Assembly (NCBI GenBank): GCA_963605425.1
Contig: CAVCUQ010000001.1
Coordinates: forward strand, 44,591 to 108,590
Length of the DNA: 64,000 nt
Source of the DNA: JAEELC01 sp963605425
GTDB lineage: Bacteria > Bacillota_I > Bacilli_A > Acholeplasmatales > Anaeroplasmataceae
Direction of reading: 5' to 3'
The notes under the pieces: model-generated
The model's input: the letters and a program-made list of their open reading frames with translations, nothing else
What the model was told of the DNA's origin: nothing
Databases searched by the model: none
Translations under genes and position numbers: made by a program
Part shown: in pieces, positions 54,765-63,163 of the stretch
Layout of the letters: each line of letters opens with the position of its first letter
How positions within the stretch are numbered: position 1 is the stretch's first letter

Positions 54765-56114
54765 TTAATTACCATACCCTTCATACATATTTTTAAATGT
54801 TTCAATTAAAGTCATAAATCTATCAAAGACAATATTATCAAAATATTGTTTGAAATCAGATTCAAGTATTCTCTCACACTGCATTTGATCATAAGGTCTC
54901 TTATAATCTCTTATAGATCTTAGTGATATATAAATATCACATAAAGCTATAATTTGATTCTTCCATGGTTCTTTTACCATTTTTGAAAAATCAATAAATT
55001 CAGGAGTAACGCTACCCTGGCAGTGAGTTCTTACAATATTTTCAGTTTTTCTCTTTAAAGAAAGTCTTTCCGCTACTATAGAACCTTGTTCAGTCTCTTT
55101 TCTTAAAGCTTCAAATCTTTCATCCTTATTAGGAATATTTTCAATACTACTTAAGTCAACCTTAGTATCTAAATAAACATGAGAATACCTTTTAATATCT
55201 TCACATTCATCTATTGAAAGACCTAAGTAAGAGGCTAGTTGATAACTCATATCTGCAAGTAAGTCTGATTCTTCTCGATTTTCTTTAGTTATAAACATAT
55301 CTCCAAAGTTAGCATTGTACATGTTTATTACAACATTCGAGAAAGCTGATTCAACCTCACGTCTTTTAGTTAATTCTTTTCTTCTTTCTTCTTGAAGGAA
55401 GCCAGAGATAGATACATTAATATAAAGAATAATCATAAAAAGTACAAGGACTGCTGTTCTTAAAATGATATCTTTAAATGCTTCAGTTGAAATAACTAAA
55501 TAAATAGCTTCAAATGTAGATTTATTCTCAACAACTTTAATAAAGTTATATGTAACTGTAAAATGAATTATAGTTACAATAAGTAATAATAATTTTGAAA
55601 TCTCATAAAGTAGTTTTTTATCTTGATATAGTGATACTACCACAAGTGATACATAAAGCATCGCATATCCCACTTCCGCATACATTACCGTCTGGTCAAG
55701 ATCGTTTGTTGAATATTTCATTTTAATATACACAATTATTGAAGATAAAATCATGTAAAAACACTGAATATACATTGCAATCTGTTGCTTAAGCAGATTA
55801 TTTTCATTTAAATTGATAACTTTACCAAGTCTATAGTTAACATAAAATGTAACCGGAACCAAGATAGCAGATAGGACTAAGTTAGTGTGATCAGTAAATG
55901 ATACAATAAACAAAATAATAGTATATAACCAGTTAGTTACAAAGATTATATTCTTAATAACTTTATTTCTTTTATAAAGAACCTGTGTTTCGTCCGAAAT
56001 ATCGATACCAGTTTCAAAACTAAAATACTTTAAAAATATATTCGAGAAAAATTCAGAAATCTTATTTTTTTTATTAACTTTTTCTAAGTTTTCTTCTTGA
56101 TTGTTATTTTTCAT
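54765..56114 (-). CDS. Membrane protein with degenerate HD-GYP domain
   Basis: 449 aa. Six or so membrane helices (about 52-235) are followed by a cytoplasmic helical domain whose C-terminal part (IIALCDIYISLRSIRDYKRPYDQMQCERIL, about 383-412) clearly matches the end of HD-GYP domains. The metal-binding HD is replaced (KRYSHVYLDT) and the GYP motif is degraded (HCQGSVTP). Cyclic-di-GMP hydrolysis is therefore unlikely; a sensor or scaffold role is possible. Lies between fmt and the TSCPD gene in the SAM-controlled operon. Confidence 0.8.
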   Translation of the reverse strand: MKNNNQEENLEKVNKKNKISEFFSNIFLKYFSFETGIDISDETQVLYKRNKVIKNIIFVTNWLYTIILFIVSFTDHTNLVLSAILVPVTFYVNYRLGKVINLNENNLLKQQIAMYIQCFYMILSSIIVYIKMKYSTNDLDQTVMYAEVGYAMLYVSLVVVSLYQDKKLLYEISKLLLLIVTIIHFTVTYNFIKVVENKSTFEAIYLVISTEAFKDIILRTAVLVLFMIILYINVSISGFLQEERRKELTKRREVESAFSNVVINMYNANFGDMFITKENREESDLLADMSYQLASYLGLSIDECEDIKRYSHVYLDTKVDLSSIENIPNKDERFEALRKETEQGSIVAERLSLKRKTENIVRTHCQGSVTPEFIDFSKMVKEPWKNQIIALCDIYISLRSIRDYKRPYDQMQCERILESDFKQYFDNIVFDRFMTLIETFKNMYEGYGN

Positions 56115-56153
56115 ATAAGTACCTAAATCGCCTATATATTATAACAAATAAAT

Positions 56154-57071
56154 TTATTTAATTAAATCTAATTTAGTAAATAAATTTTGACCATTTAAGA
56201 AACTTGAAACACTCATTTCCTTTTTACCTTCAACTTTAATAGTTAAAAGTTCGATAGCTGAATCCTCTGTTTTGATAATTAAATGCTTTTTAGTCTCTAA
56301 GATAGTTGAAGCTTCTAGAGTACTGTCAGTGTTAACAATCTTTGCATCATAGACCTTTACTCTAAGGCCCTTAATCTTAAAATAAGCACCTGGTTCATGA
56401 GATAATCCTCTAATTTTATTAAAGATGTTTCTTGAAGTATCATTAAAGTTAAATTCCTCTTCACTAGGACTAATATTAGGAGAAATTGTAGCTTCTGCTT
56501 CATCTTGAGGAACACCTTGATTTACACCATTATAGATACCTTCAATATTATCCATTAATAGACGAGTTCCTATTTCTGATAAACGTGCAAATAATGTATC
56601 TTGATTATCCGAATCTAGAATAGGAGTTTCTTCTTTGGCATACATTACACCTTTATCCATACCTTTAACCATTTGCATGATAGTAACTCCAGTTGTCTTA
56701 TCCCCTTCAATAATAGCTCTTTGAATAGGAGCTCCGCCTCTTCTCTTAGGTAAAAGACTACCATGAACATTAATACAATTCTTAAAACACTTTAAGACCT
56801 TTGATGGTACAAATTGACCATAAGCAGCTGTAACTAAAAGATCAGCTTTGGCATTAATAATTTCCTCATAATCTTCCTTTAAATTTAAAGGTTGAAATAC
56901 CTTTAACCCAAGTTCTAAAGCTTTTTGTTTAACAGGTGAATAGGTTACAACCTGTTTCCTTCCAACAAGTTTATCACTTTGAGTTACAACAAGCACTACT
57001 TCGTATTTTTTATTTAACTCCTCAAGTATACTAACAGAAAACTCGGGAGTACCCATAAATACTATTTTCAT
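56154..57071 (-). CDS. fmt: Methionyl-tRNA formyltransferase
   Basis: 305 aa. N-terminal formyltransferase domain with MGTPEFSVSILEEL, the folate/catalytic region NVHGSLLPKRRGGAPIQRA and the SLLP signature; the C-terminal OB-like tRNA domain starts near 205. It formylates initiator Met-tRNA. It starts 4 bp after the TGA stop of priA, the common priA-fmt arrangement, though def is absent. Confidence 0.96.
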   Translation of the reverse strand: MKIVFMGTPEFSVSILEELNKKYEVVLVVTQSDKLVGRKQVVTYSPVKQKALELGLKVFQPLNLKEDYEEIINAKADLLVTAAYGQFVPSKVLKCFKNCINVHGSLLPKRRGGAPIQRAIIEGDKTTGVTIMQMVKGMDKGVMYAKEETPILDSDNQDTLFARLSEIGTRLLMDNIEGIYNGVNQGVPQDEAEATISPNISPSEEEFNFNDTSRNIFNKIRGLSHEPGAYFKIKGLRVKVYDAKIVNTDSTLEASTILETKKHLIIKTEDSAIELLTIKVEGKKEMSVSSFLNGQNLFTKLDLIK

Positions 57072-57075
57072 TAAA

Positions 57076-59388
57076 TCACATCCTTTTAATATATACTTTA
57101 ACTTTTGAATTATTCAAATAATTAGATGAAACTAAATTTAAAACCTCTAACTCTTCATTTTTACTTTTAATAGTAAGAACATAACGATATTCATTATTAA
57201 GCATAAATATCCTATCGCTAACAGGTCCTAAGATATAAAGAGTTTCTTTTTCTAAAATCATTTTCTTAATATTTAAGGCGTTTTGAAAAGCTTCCTTTTT
57301 GTCTCTTGAAATAACCATTATTTCAAACAAGTTATAAAAAGGAGGATTATTTGCGCTCTTTCTCAATGTTATCTCTTCCTTGTAAAATTCAAGATAATTG
57401 TGTTTTGAAGCTAACCTAATTGCATAACAAGAAGGATTATATGTTTGAATAATCGTTTTACCTTCTGTATCTTTTCTTCCTGCTCTACCTGAAACTTGCT
57501 CTAGCAAATCATAAGTTTTTTCATAAGCATTATAGACTGGCATATTAAGATTAAGGTCCGCGTTTATAACTCCTACAAGAGAAACTAGAGGAAAATCTAA
57601 TCCCTTAGCTACTATTTGAGTTCCTAATATAATATCACATTCATGATTATTAATTTGACTAATATAATTATTATAACTATCTTTATTCGATGTAGTATCA
57701 GAGTCAATTCTTAGTACTCTAGCTAAAGGAAGTAATTTTTTTATTTCTTCTTCTATCTTTTCAGTTCCACTACCTAATGCTTTAATCCAAGATGATCCGC
57801 AGTTAGGACACTTTGAAGGAGCTACTATCTCATAATTACAATAATGACATTTAAGCTTATTAACAGTCTTATGATAAGTAAGAGGAATAGCACAATTAGG
57901 ACATTTAATGACTTCTCCGCAGCTACGACAACTGTAACTTACTGAATAACCTCTTCTATTAATAAATAAAATAGATTGTTCTTTTTTGTTAAAGTTATTA
58001 ATTAATTCTTTTTGTAAAACACGAGAAAAGACCGATTTATTATAATTTTTAAGTTCATTTCTCATATCAACAATAATAGAATCTTCCATTTTCTTCTTAT
58101 TTACTCTTTGAGTTAAATTTAGTAACTTATACTCATTATTTAAAGCCTTATAATAAGTTGAAACACGGGGAGTTGCACTACCAAGCACTAAAGGACAATT
58201 ATAAAATTTAGTTAAATAACTAGCCACAAAATGTGCATCATAGAAAGGAGTAGAATCTTGGATATAACTTTCTTCTTGACATTCATCAATTATGATAATA
58301 CCTAGATTTTTAAAAGGAGAAAATAAAGCTGATCTAACACCTACTACAACCCTTGCTTCTCCTCTTTTAATTCTTCTATATTCATCATATCTTTGACCAT
58401 TAGACAAATTAGAGTGAATTAAAGCAATTTTATCTTTGAAACGATGCTTAAAACGAGATGCAATTTGAGGCGTTAAGGATATTTCAGGTACCAGCATTAA
58501 AGCTTCCTTACCATTTTTTAATACTTCTTCAATTAAATTTAAATAAATTTCAGTTTTACCAGAACCACAAACTCCATGTATTAAATATTTGGAATTACAA
58601 TCTAAATTATCCTTAATTTCATTTACTATTTTAGTTTGTTCCTCATTTAATACAACATCAGTATAATTTTCATCTAGTATATCAACTTCTCTGTAAGTTT
58701 CAGTTTCATATTCTAAAATCGAGTTATTCTTGATCAAGGTACTAATAGAAGATACTGCAAATCCTTGTGCTATAACGTCTTCTTTAGGTATATCTTTATC
58801 AAGATTCTTTAAGTAATTAGATAAGACTCTAGCATTTTCACTTTTACCAAGATAATCATTTAAAAATTTTAAATACTTATTCTTCTTAATTGATCCATTA
58901 TCTTTAATAATATACTTAATTTCAATAATATCATTTTTTGCCATATCTTTAATAATATTTTGATATTTTTGCATATTACTTGTATATCTTACCTTGTCTT
59001 TTTCAAAAAAAGGAACAAGGACACTAGAAAGCCTTTCTCTATCTTTTAAGATTAATTCTTTAGAAATATTCTTTTTAAGAAAGGATGGAATCATAAGCTC
59101 TAGGGCACTAGAAAATGATGTGAAATAATGTTTTTTAATGAGTTTAGCTAAAAGAATATCTTTTTCAGATATAATTGGTTCAATATCTATAACTTCAATA
59201 ATATCCTTTAATTTAAAATTTGATTCAGTTTTTATGCCTAAAATATATCCAATCTCTTTAGAATTCCCAATTGGTATAAATACCCGAACTCCGACTTGAA
59301 TTAGATTTTCATATTCTAAAGGTACATGATAGTCAAAGGTTTGATTCATAACTTGAGCTTGTCTTGATATTAAAACTTCTACTACCAT
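57076..59388 (-). CDS. priA: Primosomal helicase PriA with altered DEAH box
   Basis: 770 aa from ATG 59388, which has GGAGG upstream; the open frame reaches 59403. N-terminal 3'-end-binding domain (VVEVLISRQAQVMNQTFDYHVP), helicase Walker A GVCGSGKTEIY, zinc-binding CRSCGEVIKCPNCA and CHYCNY...CPNCG, and the motif SGRAGR. The Walker B box reads DECQ where PriA has DEEH. It restarts replication at stalled forks. First gene behind the SAM-I riboswitch. Ends in TGA. Confidence 0.95.
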   Translation of the reverse strand: MVVEVLISRQAQVMNQTFDYHVPLEYENLIQVGVRVFIPIGNSKEIGYILGIKTESNFKLKDIIEVIDIEPIISEKDILLAKLIKKHYFTSFSSALELMIPSFLKKNISKELILKDRERLSSVLVPFFEKDKVRYTSNMQKYQNIIKDMAKNDIIEIKYIIKDNGSIKKNKYLKFLNDYLGKSENARVLSNYLKNLDKDIPKEDVIAQGFAVSSISTLIKNNSILEYETETYREVDILDENYTDVVLNEEQTKIVNEIKDNLDCNSKYLIHGVCGSGKTEIYLNLIEEVLKNGKEALMLVPEISLTPQIASRFKHRFKDKIALIHSNLSNGQRYDEYRRIKRGEARVVVGVRSALFSPFKNLGIIIIDECQEESYIQDSTPFYDAHFVASYLTKFYNCPLVLGSATPRVSTYYKALNNEYKLLNLTQRVNKKKMEDSIIVDMRNELKNYNKSVFSRVLQKELINNFNKKEQSILFINRRGYSVSYSCRSCGEVIKCPNCAIPLTYHKTVNKLKCHYCNYEIVAPSKCPNCGSSWIKALGSGTEKIEEEIKKLLPLARVLRIDSDTTSNKDSYNNYISQINNHECDIILGTQIVAKGLDFPLVSLVGVINADLNLNMPVYNAYEKTYDLLEQVSGRAGRKDTEGKTIIQTYNPSCYAIRLASKHNYLEFYKEEITLRKSANNPPFYNLFEIMVISRDKKEAFQNALNIKKMILEKETLYILGPVSDRIFMLNNEYRYVLTIKSKNEELEVLNLVSSNYLNNSKVKVYIKRM

Positions 59389-59409
59389 ATACCTTACCTC
59401 CATTAATTA

Positions 59410-59435
59410 AATAAAGGGCCCAAAATGGACCCTTT
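59410..59435 (-). terminator. Riboswitch-controlled terminator
   Basis: On the minus strand AAAGGGTCC and GGGCCCTTT (59435-59413) form a 9-bp stem, one G-U, followed by ATTTAATT. The GTCCAT at 59430-59425 can instead pair with ATGGAC of riboswitch helix P1 (59447-59442), so the terminator and an antiterminator exclude each other. Confidence 0.75.
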
Positions 59436-59441
59436 GTAATT

Positions 59442-59527
59442 GTCCATCATTCAAGCATTAGCACTTTACATTTTAGCAAGTTGCTGAAGGGTCATCGAGC
59501 TTGTCTCTAGCCTTCTCTTTATGGATT
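59442..59527 (-). ncRNA. SAM-I (S-box) riboswitch in the priA-fmt-metK leader
   Basis: The minus strand carries the S-box core in order: P1 5' strand TCCAT (59525-59521), AAAGAGAAGGC (kink-turn side), GAGACAAGCTC (P2), GATGACCCTTCAGCAAC (P2/P3 joint; consensus GATGA...GCAAC), a P3 hairpin, GTGCTAATGCTTG (consensus GTGCTAATTC), and P1 3' strand ATGGA (59447-59443). The P1 3' strand also pairs with the terminator, giving the OFF switch typical of this class. With SAM bound, transcription of priA, fmt and metK should stop early. Confidence 0.85.
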
Positions 59528-59546
59528 ATTTATTTTAAGCGTATGT

Positions 59547-59575
59547 ATTATATATCTTTTACTAGCAAATATCAA
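59547..59575 (-). promoter_or_regulatory. Promoter of the riboswitch-led priA-metK operon
   Basis: Minus strand -35 TTGATA (59575-59570), 17-nt spacer, perfect -10 TATAAT (59552-59547). Transcription would start near 59540, about 13 nt before helix P1 of the riboswitch. Confidence 0.75.
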
Positions 59576-59585
59576 CTAAAATGTT

Positions 59586-61217
59586 TTATTTAGACATATC
59601 TTTCTTATTTGTGTTAATTTCTTCCTCTAAAGAAACATTATTAACATCCTTTACAGGTTCATTCTCAAGTTCATCAACAACAATAGGCCACTTATCATCA
59701 TCAGATAATTCAACCTCAGTTTCATGTTCACCAAAATGGAATTTAACCGATACTTGGTCTTTATCTTCATACCATTCATCAAATAGTTCTACTTTTTCAT
59801 CTTTATTAATATATTTATCTAGTTCATATTCATTATTCTTATTTTGAACAATACTCTCAGAAATACCTTTCAAAGTCTCAAATAAATTAGTAGATGAATT
59901 AATAGAATCCATTTTCTTTATATCAACATTACTTAAAGATAATTTTTCTTTAACAGAATCAACTAAATTATCAATATTCTTGTTATAAACATATTTAATA
60001 ATGGGTTTAAATATAACCTTATACCAAGGAAGATGTTCTAATGCATAGTTACTTGAAGTTTTATATGCCTTAAGTGAATCTTTAAGCAAAGCATAACTAT
60101 TTACTTTAGTCTTATCATCAAGTTTAGTTTTATCAATATTTTTTAAAATATTTAAAACATTTTGTTTAGAATATGTTCTTATATCTTGAATCATATTATT
60201 GTCAAGTTCTCCAAACTTAACCATTTGGTAAGGTCCATAGACAGCATTTTCAAGATTATCTATCTTAGTAAAATTACTTCTTATTTGATTAAATGTATCA
60301 GCTATTTGTCTATTATTGAAATACAAATCTGATTTATAAAATTCTCCTTGAATAATATAATAATAAGATCCTTCTTTTAATTGTGTTTTGTAACCATTTT
60401 CAGTTAGACAAGACATTACATTTACATAATCGTCTGCCTTTTCTCTAACTCCATTATTATTTTCAAAGAATTCATCTAAAGAATCATATTTACCATAAGC
60501 CTTAAAATAGATACCTCTATATTTTAAATATGTAACATCTTGATCTTTTTGATAATAACTATTTTGATTATCAGAATTCATATTGAAATTTAGTTCCATT
60601 TCATTTTCAGTTACTAAATTATCAAGACTTAAGTTAGCGTCCATAATATTATCCAAATGATCTAAACCATAAGTTTTTAAAGAGTTGGAAATGATTCTAT
60701 TTTTTTCTTTTTCAATAGTAATTTTATTATCAATAGCGTCATTAATTTGATTTTTAACTCTAATAACTGCTCTATTTATTTGGTCTTCAGTAACATAAGA
60801 TTGGAAACCATCTAAAAACATTATTCTTTCAGGTATTCTATCTTTATTTTGATCTACTTCTTTAGCAGTAAACTTAGTATATTCAATAGTTAAGTTAATA
60901 AAATCTACAAACTTCTGATTATTTAGAATTAAAGTAGGATCATTTTTTAACGCGTTACTTAACATATTATTATAATGTTTAAAATATACATTATATAAAT
61001 TATTTTTGAAGTTATTAATTTCATTATTAACCCAATCTTCAAATAATGTATTAACTTCAGCTTCTACCATCTTTTCTTCAAATTTTATAACTAAAGACTT
61101 GATATCTTTTTGAAGAGATCTAACTTCTTCTTTTGATACACCAAATTTCTCATTTAAAATATTAGTGTATAATTCATTTTTTCTATTATATAAATTAAAA
61201 GTATTATTTTGTTCCAT
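59586..61217 (-). CDS. Large hydrophilic protein of unknown function
   Basis: 543 aa, no signal peptide; one marginal hydrophobic patch (YKVIFKPIIKYVY, about 390). Largely helical with likely coiled coil at 30-75, Asn/Lys-rich, ending in a highly acidic segment (VELFDEWYEDKDQV, VELSDDDKWPIVVDELENEP) and a Lys tail. I recognise no domain. A stretch DVTYLKYRGIYFKAYGKYDSLDEFF (about 230-254) looks globular. Monocistronic by position, followed at once by the promoter of the SAM-riboswitch operon. Confidence 0.75.
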   Translation of the reverse strand: MEQNNTFNLYNRKNELYTNILNEKFGVSKEEVRSLQKDIKSLVIKFEEKMVEAEVNTLFEDWVNNEINNFKNNLYNVYFKHYNNMLSNALKNDPTLILNNQKFVDFINLTIEYTKFTAKEVDQNKDRIPERIMFLDGFQSYVTEDQINRAVIRVKNQINDAIDNKITIEKEKNRIISNSLKTYGLDHLDNIMDANLSLDNLVTENEMELNFNMNSDNQNSYYQKDQDVTYLKYRGIYFKAYGKYDSLDEFFENNNGVREKADDYVNVMSCLTENGYKTQLKEGSYYYIIQGEFYKSDLYFNNRQIADTFNQIRSNFTKIDNLENAVYGPYQMVKFGELDNNMIQDIRTYSKQNVLNILKNIDKTKLDDKTKVNSYALLKDSLKAYKTSSNYALEHLPWYKVIFKPIIKYVYNKNIDNLVDSVKEKLSLSNVDIKKMDSINSSTNLFETLKGISESIVQNKNNEYELDKYINKDEKVELFDEWYEDKDQVSVKFHFGEHETEVELSDDDKWPIVVDELENEPVKDVNNVSLEEEINTNKKDMSK

Positions 61218-61282
61218 ATTAATAGTCCTCCCATTTAATTTACTTAATTATACATTATAAGCAACAAAAATATGTGTAAAAA

Positions 61283-62092
61283 TTATGAAATTAGATTTAT
61301 TATTCCTATAATTAGTAAATGCAGTGGATAATAAATATAAAAACCATATTTAAATATTTTATTTACCTTAGGATTCTTACCACGCTTACCATTGTAACAT
61401 GCAATAAATGGAATAGCTAAAGCTTCACATAAATGAATAAGAGCATATGTTTTATCAATACAGAAATAATATATGGCAATATACATTAAAACATATATTG
61501 AGGAAGAAAGTATTTGTTTAATTGGTTTACCTCTATTACTTCCTATTGCAAGAATACACAAACTTCCGATACAACTACTATCAGCTGGAAATGATACTAT
61601 ACACAATAATAAAATAATTATGGTTTTCTTAAATTGAGATAGTTTCGGGTTATCATTTACTCTAAGCATTACAAGACCAATTGCAAGCGATAACATTACA
61701 CTAGTTTGATTTAATACATGTCCCATGAATCCATTACCTGTTGCAAAAGGTATAAGGGCTAGAGGTCCAAACTGTTTAAATGGTTCACTTTGAAGCATAT
61801 AAGGTATATGTGATATACCAGCAAACACAAAAAGTCTTTTCGTATATTTCTTCACATTTTTAGTATAGTGGTATCCTTCAGCTATAAAGTACCACATAAT
61901 AGGTTGGGTAAGTCGCCCTATTATATGCATTGTAATGGCTAGAGGCTCTCTGCTATATGATGAAAACACTGCCCAAGCAATATGGTCAACAGTCATTGCA
62001 ATTATCGCAATAAGTTTTAACATATTTGAATCTAGTATCTTATACTTTTTATCTTTATTATTTTCATTTATTTGATTTGTATTTGAATCCAT
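61283..62092 (-). CDS. TraX-family membrane protein
   Basis: 269 aa, about 7-8 membrane helices. LKLIAIIAMTVDHIAWAVF followed by IGRLTQPIMWYFIAEGYHYTKNVKKYTKRLFVFAGISHIPY matches TraX (F-pilin N-acetylase) family proteins. Chromosomal copies in Firmicutes are probably membrane acyltransferases acting on surface polymers or proteins. No conjugation genes are nearby. Target unknown. Confidence 0.88.
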   Translation of the reverse strand: MDSNTNQINENNKDKKYKILDSNMLKLIAIIAMTVDHIAWAVFSSYSREPLAITMHIIGRLTQPIMWYFIAEGYHYTKNVKKYTKRLFVFAGISHIPYMLQSEPFKQFGPLALIPFATGNGFMGHVLNQTSVMLSLAIGLVMLRVNDNPKLSQFKKTIIILLLCIVSFPADSSCIGSLCILAIGSNRGKPIKQILSSSIYVLMYIAIYYFCIDKTYALIHLCEALAIPFIACYNGKRGKNPKVNKIFKYGFYIYYPLHLLIIGIINLIS

Positions 62093-62164
62093 ATTTTTTA
62101 TCCTTTTATATTTAATGCAAACAATTATAAATAATTATACATTAAAACAAATAAATTACAAACT

Positions 62165-62195
62165 AAAAAACAAAAGGAAGATTTTACTCCTCCTT
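62165..62195 (-). terminator. Terminator of the DUF5071-like gene
   Basis: Minus strand AAGGAGGA and TCTTCCTT (62195-62174) pair over 8 bp with one G-U, followed by TTGTTTTTT. Confidence 0.75.
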
Positions 62196-62205
62196 ATAAT
62201 TTATA

Positions 62206-62661
62206 TTAATTGTTTAAAGCATGATATACTTCTTCTAAGAAATTAGCTAAATCATAATATTTATTTATATTATCAAATATTATGTTTCCATTCTCTTTAT
62301 TATTAATAAGATTACATAAATTAATAGCCCATTCCATATCTTTTTTATAATATGCAAGTGTGAAAGCTTCAATAACCAAATCATTCAATTCAGTTATATC
62401 TAATGTTAAAAAATAGTTAAAAATCTTAAATGATCCTGGCCAATTTAAATCTTCAAGCCATATTAGCATAAAAAGTTCAACACTCTTTATTTTTTCATGT
62501 CCTCTTAGAATTAATACATCAGCACATTTATCCCAGTATTTCATATCTATTGATAATTTTGGTATATTTAAGAATTGATGAAGAAAACATATATTAGGTA
62601 TGGTTGTGTTTGATAGTACATTTACAGAATTCTTGCTTAAAAGATCGTTCATATTAATCAT
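62206..62661 (-). CDS. DUF5071-like protein
   Basis: 151 aa, helical. LSIDMKYWDKCADVLILRG and especially WLEDLNWPGSFKIFNYFL (about 67-84) match the W-x-D-x-NWP core of DUF5071 proteins, and the end with DMEWAINLCNLI fits. These are often found near toxin-immunity or contact-dependent loci, but no toxin is visible here. Start ATG 62661; its site is weak. The small DUF4177-like gene ends 10 bp upstream, probably the same transcript. Confidence 0.7.
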   Translation of the reverse strand: MINMNDLLSKNSVNVLSNTTIPNICFLHQFLNIPKLSIDMKYWDKCADVLILRGHEKIKSVELFMLIWLEDLNWPGSFKIFNYFLTLDITELNDLVIEAFTLAYYKKDMEWAINLCNLINNKENGNIIFDNINKYYDLANFLEEVYHALNN

Positions 62662-62671
62662 AACTTATTCT

Positions 62672-62824
62672 TTATCTTTTTTCTCTTTCAAATGTAATTG
62701 CAAGTTTTGCCCATTTAGCCCAATAAACTGTTGATACAACCTTCCATCCTTCCTTTGCCATTTCATTCATAATATTTTCTGCACCACTTAAAGTTATCGC
62801 ACTTTCAATTCTATATTCTAGCAT
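62672..62824 (-). CDS. DUF4177-like small protein
   Basis: 50 aa from ATG 62824, with GGAGAG 9 nt upstream. Sequence MLEYRIESAITLSGAENIMN, then MAKEGWKVVS and a final aromatic strand (KLAITFEREKR), follows the DUF4177 pattern (EYK...LN-x-LA-x-EGW-x-VV). Function of the family is unknown. It probably forms an operon with the DUF5071-like gene. Confidence 0.75.
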   Translation of the reverse strand: MLEYRIESAITLSGAENIMNEMAKEGWKVVSTVYWAKWAKLAITFEREKR

Positions 62825-62925
62825 ATTTTATTACTCTCCTATTAGCATTATTTTACAAGTGTTATTTTAGCACATTATAATGGAATATATCTAGTTAATA
62901 TTATTTAGAACTATAATTTAGATAA

Positions 62926-62962
62926 GAAAAAGTCTTGTAAACACATCGATTTACAAACCTTA
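62926..62962 (-). terminator. Hairpin downstream of the DUF2075 remnant
   Basis: TTGTAAA (62935-62941) and TTTACAA (62950-62956) pair, extended by outer AAG/CTT pairs; on the minus strand CTTTTTCTT follows. Outer sequences AGATAAG and CTTATCT can lengthen the stem. Confidence 0.6.
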
Positions 62963-62972
62963 TCTTTTAATA

Positions 62973-63147
62973 TTAATAGATTATATCTTTTTTAGTGATT
63001 TTAGAAATATATTGTAATAATGCTTTATCTTCACAGTAGATAAAGCAACCTTTCATACCTCTTTATAATAATACCTTATAAGTATTTCTAATAATTATAT
63101 CTGCTATTTTATAATCCTTACTTTTCTTAGAATAGTATAAATTATAA
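62973..63147 (-). pseudogene. Remnant of a DUF2075 (DNA/RNA helicase-like) C-terminus
   Basis: One minus-strand frame reads IIIRNTYKVLL, stop (TAA 63065-63063), RGMKGCFIYCEDKALLQYIS, ending at TAA 62975. With the stop read as a residue this is the conserved end of DUF2075 helicase-like proteins (NTYRVLLTRGMKGCYVY-CxDKxL, from memory). Upstream sequence is not recognisable, so it is the tail of a deleted gene. This fills the otherwise empty gap between the small DUF4177-like gene and the FtsX gene. Confidence 0.5.
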
Positions 63148-63163
63148 AAGTAAGTACTATGAA

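Noticed and set aside
59404..59540. T-box leader before priA
   Set aside because: No T-box sequence (TGGNACCGCG type) or specifier stem; the conserved blocks are those of the S-box, GATGA...GCAAC...GTGCTAAT.
63021..63047. Perfect 10-bp hairpin TGCTTTATCT...AGATAAAGCA as a terminator
   Set aside because: It lies within the coding remnant of the DUF2075 tail (codes CFIYCEDKA) and has no T-run on either strand.
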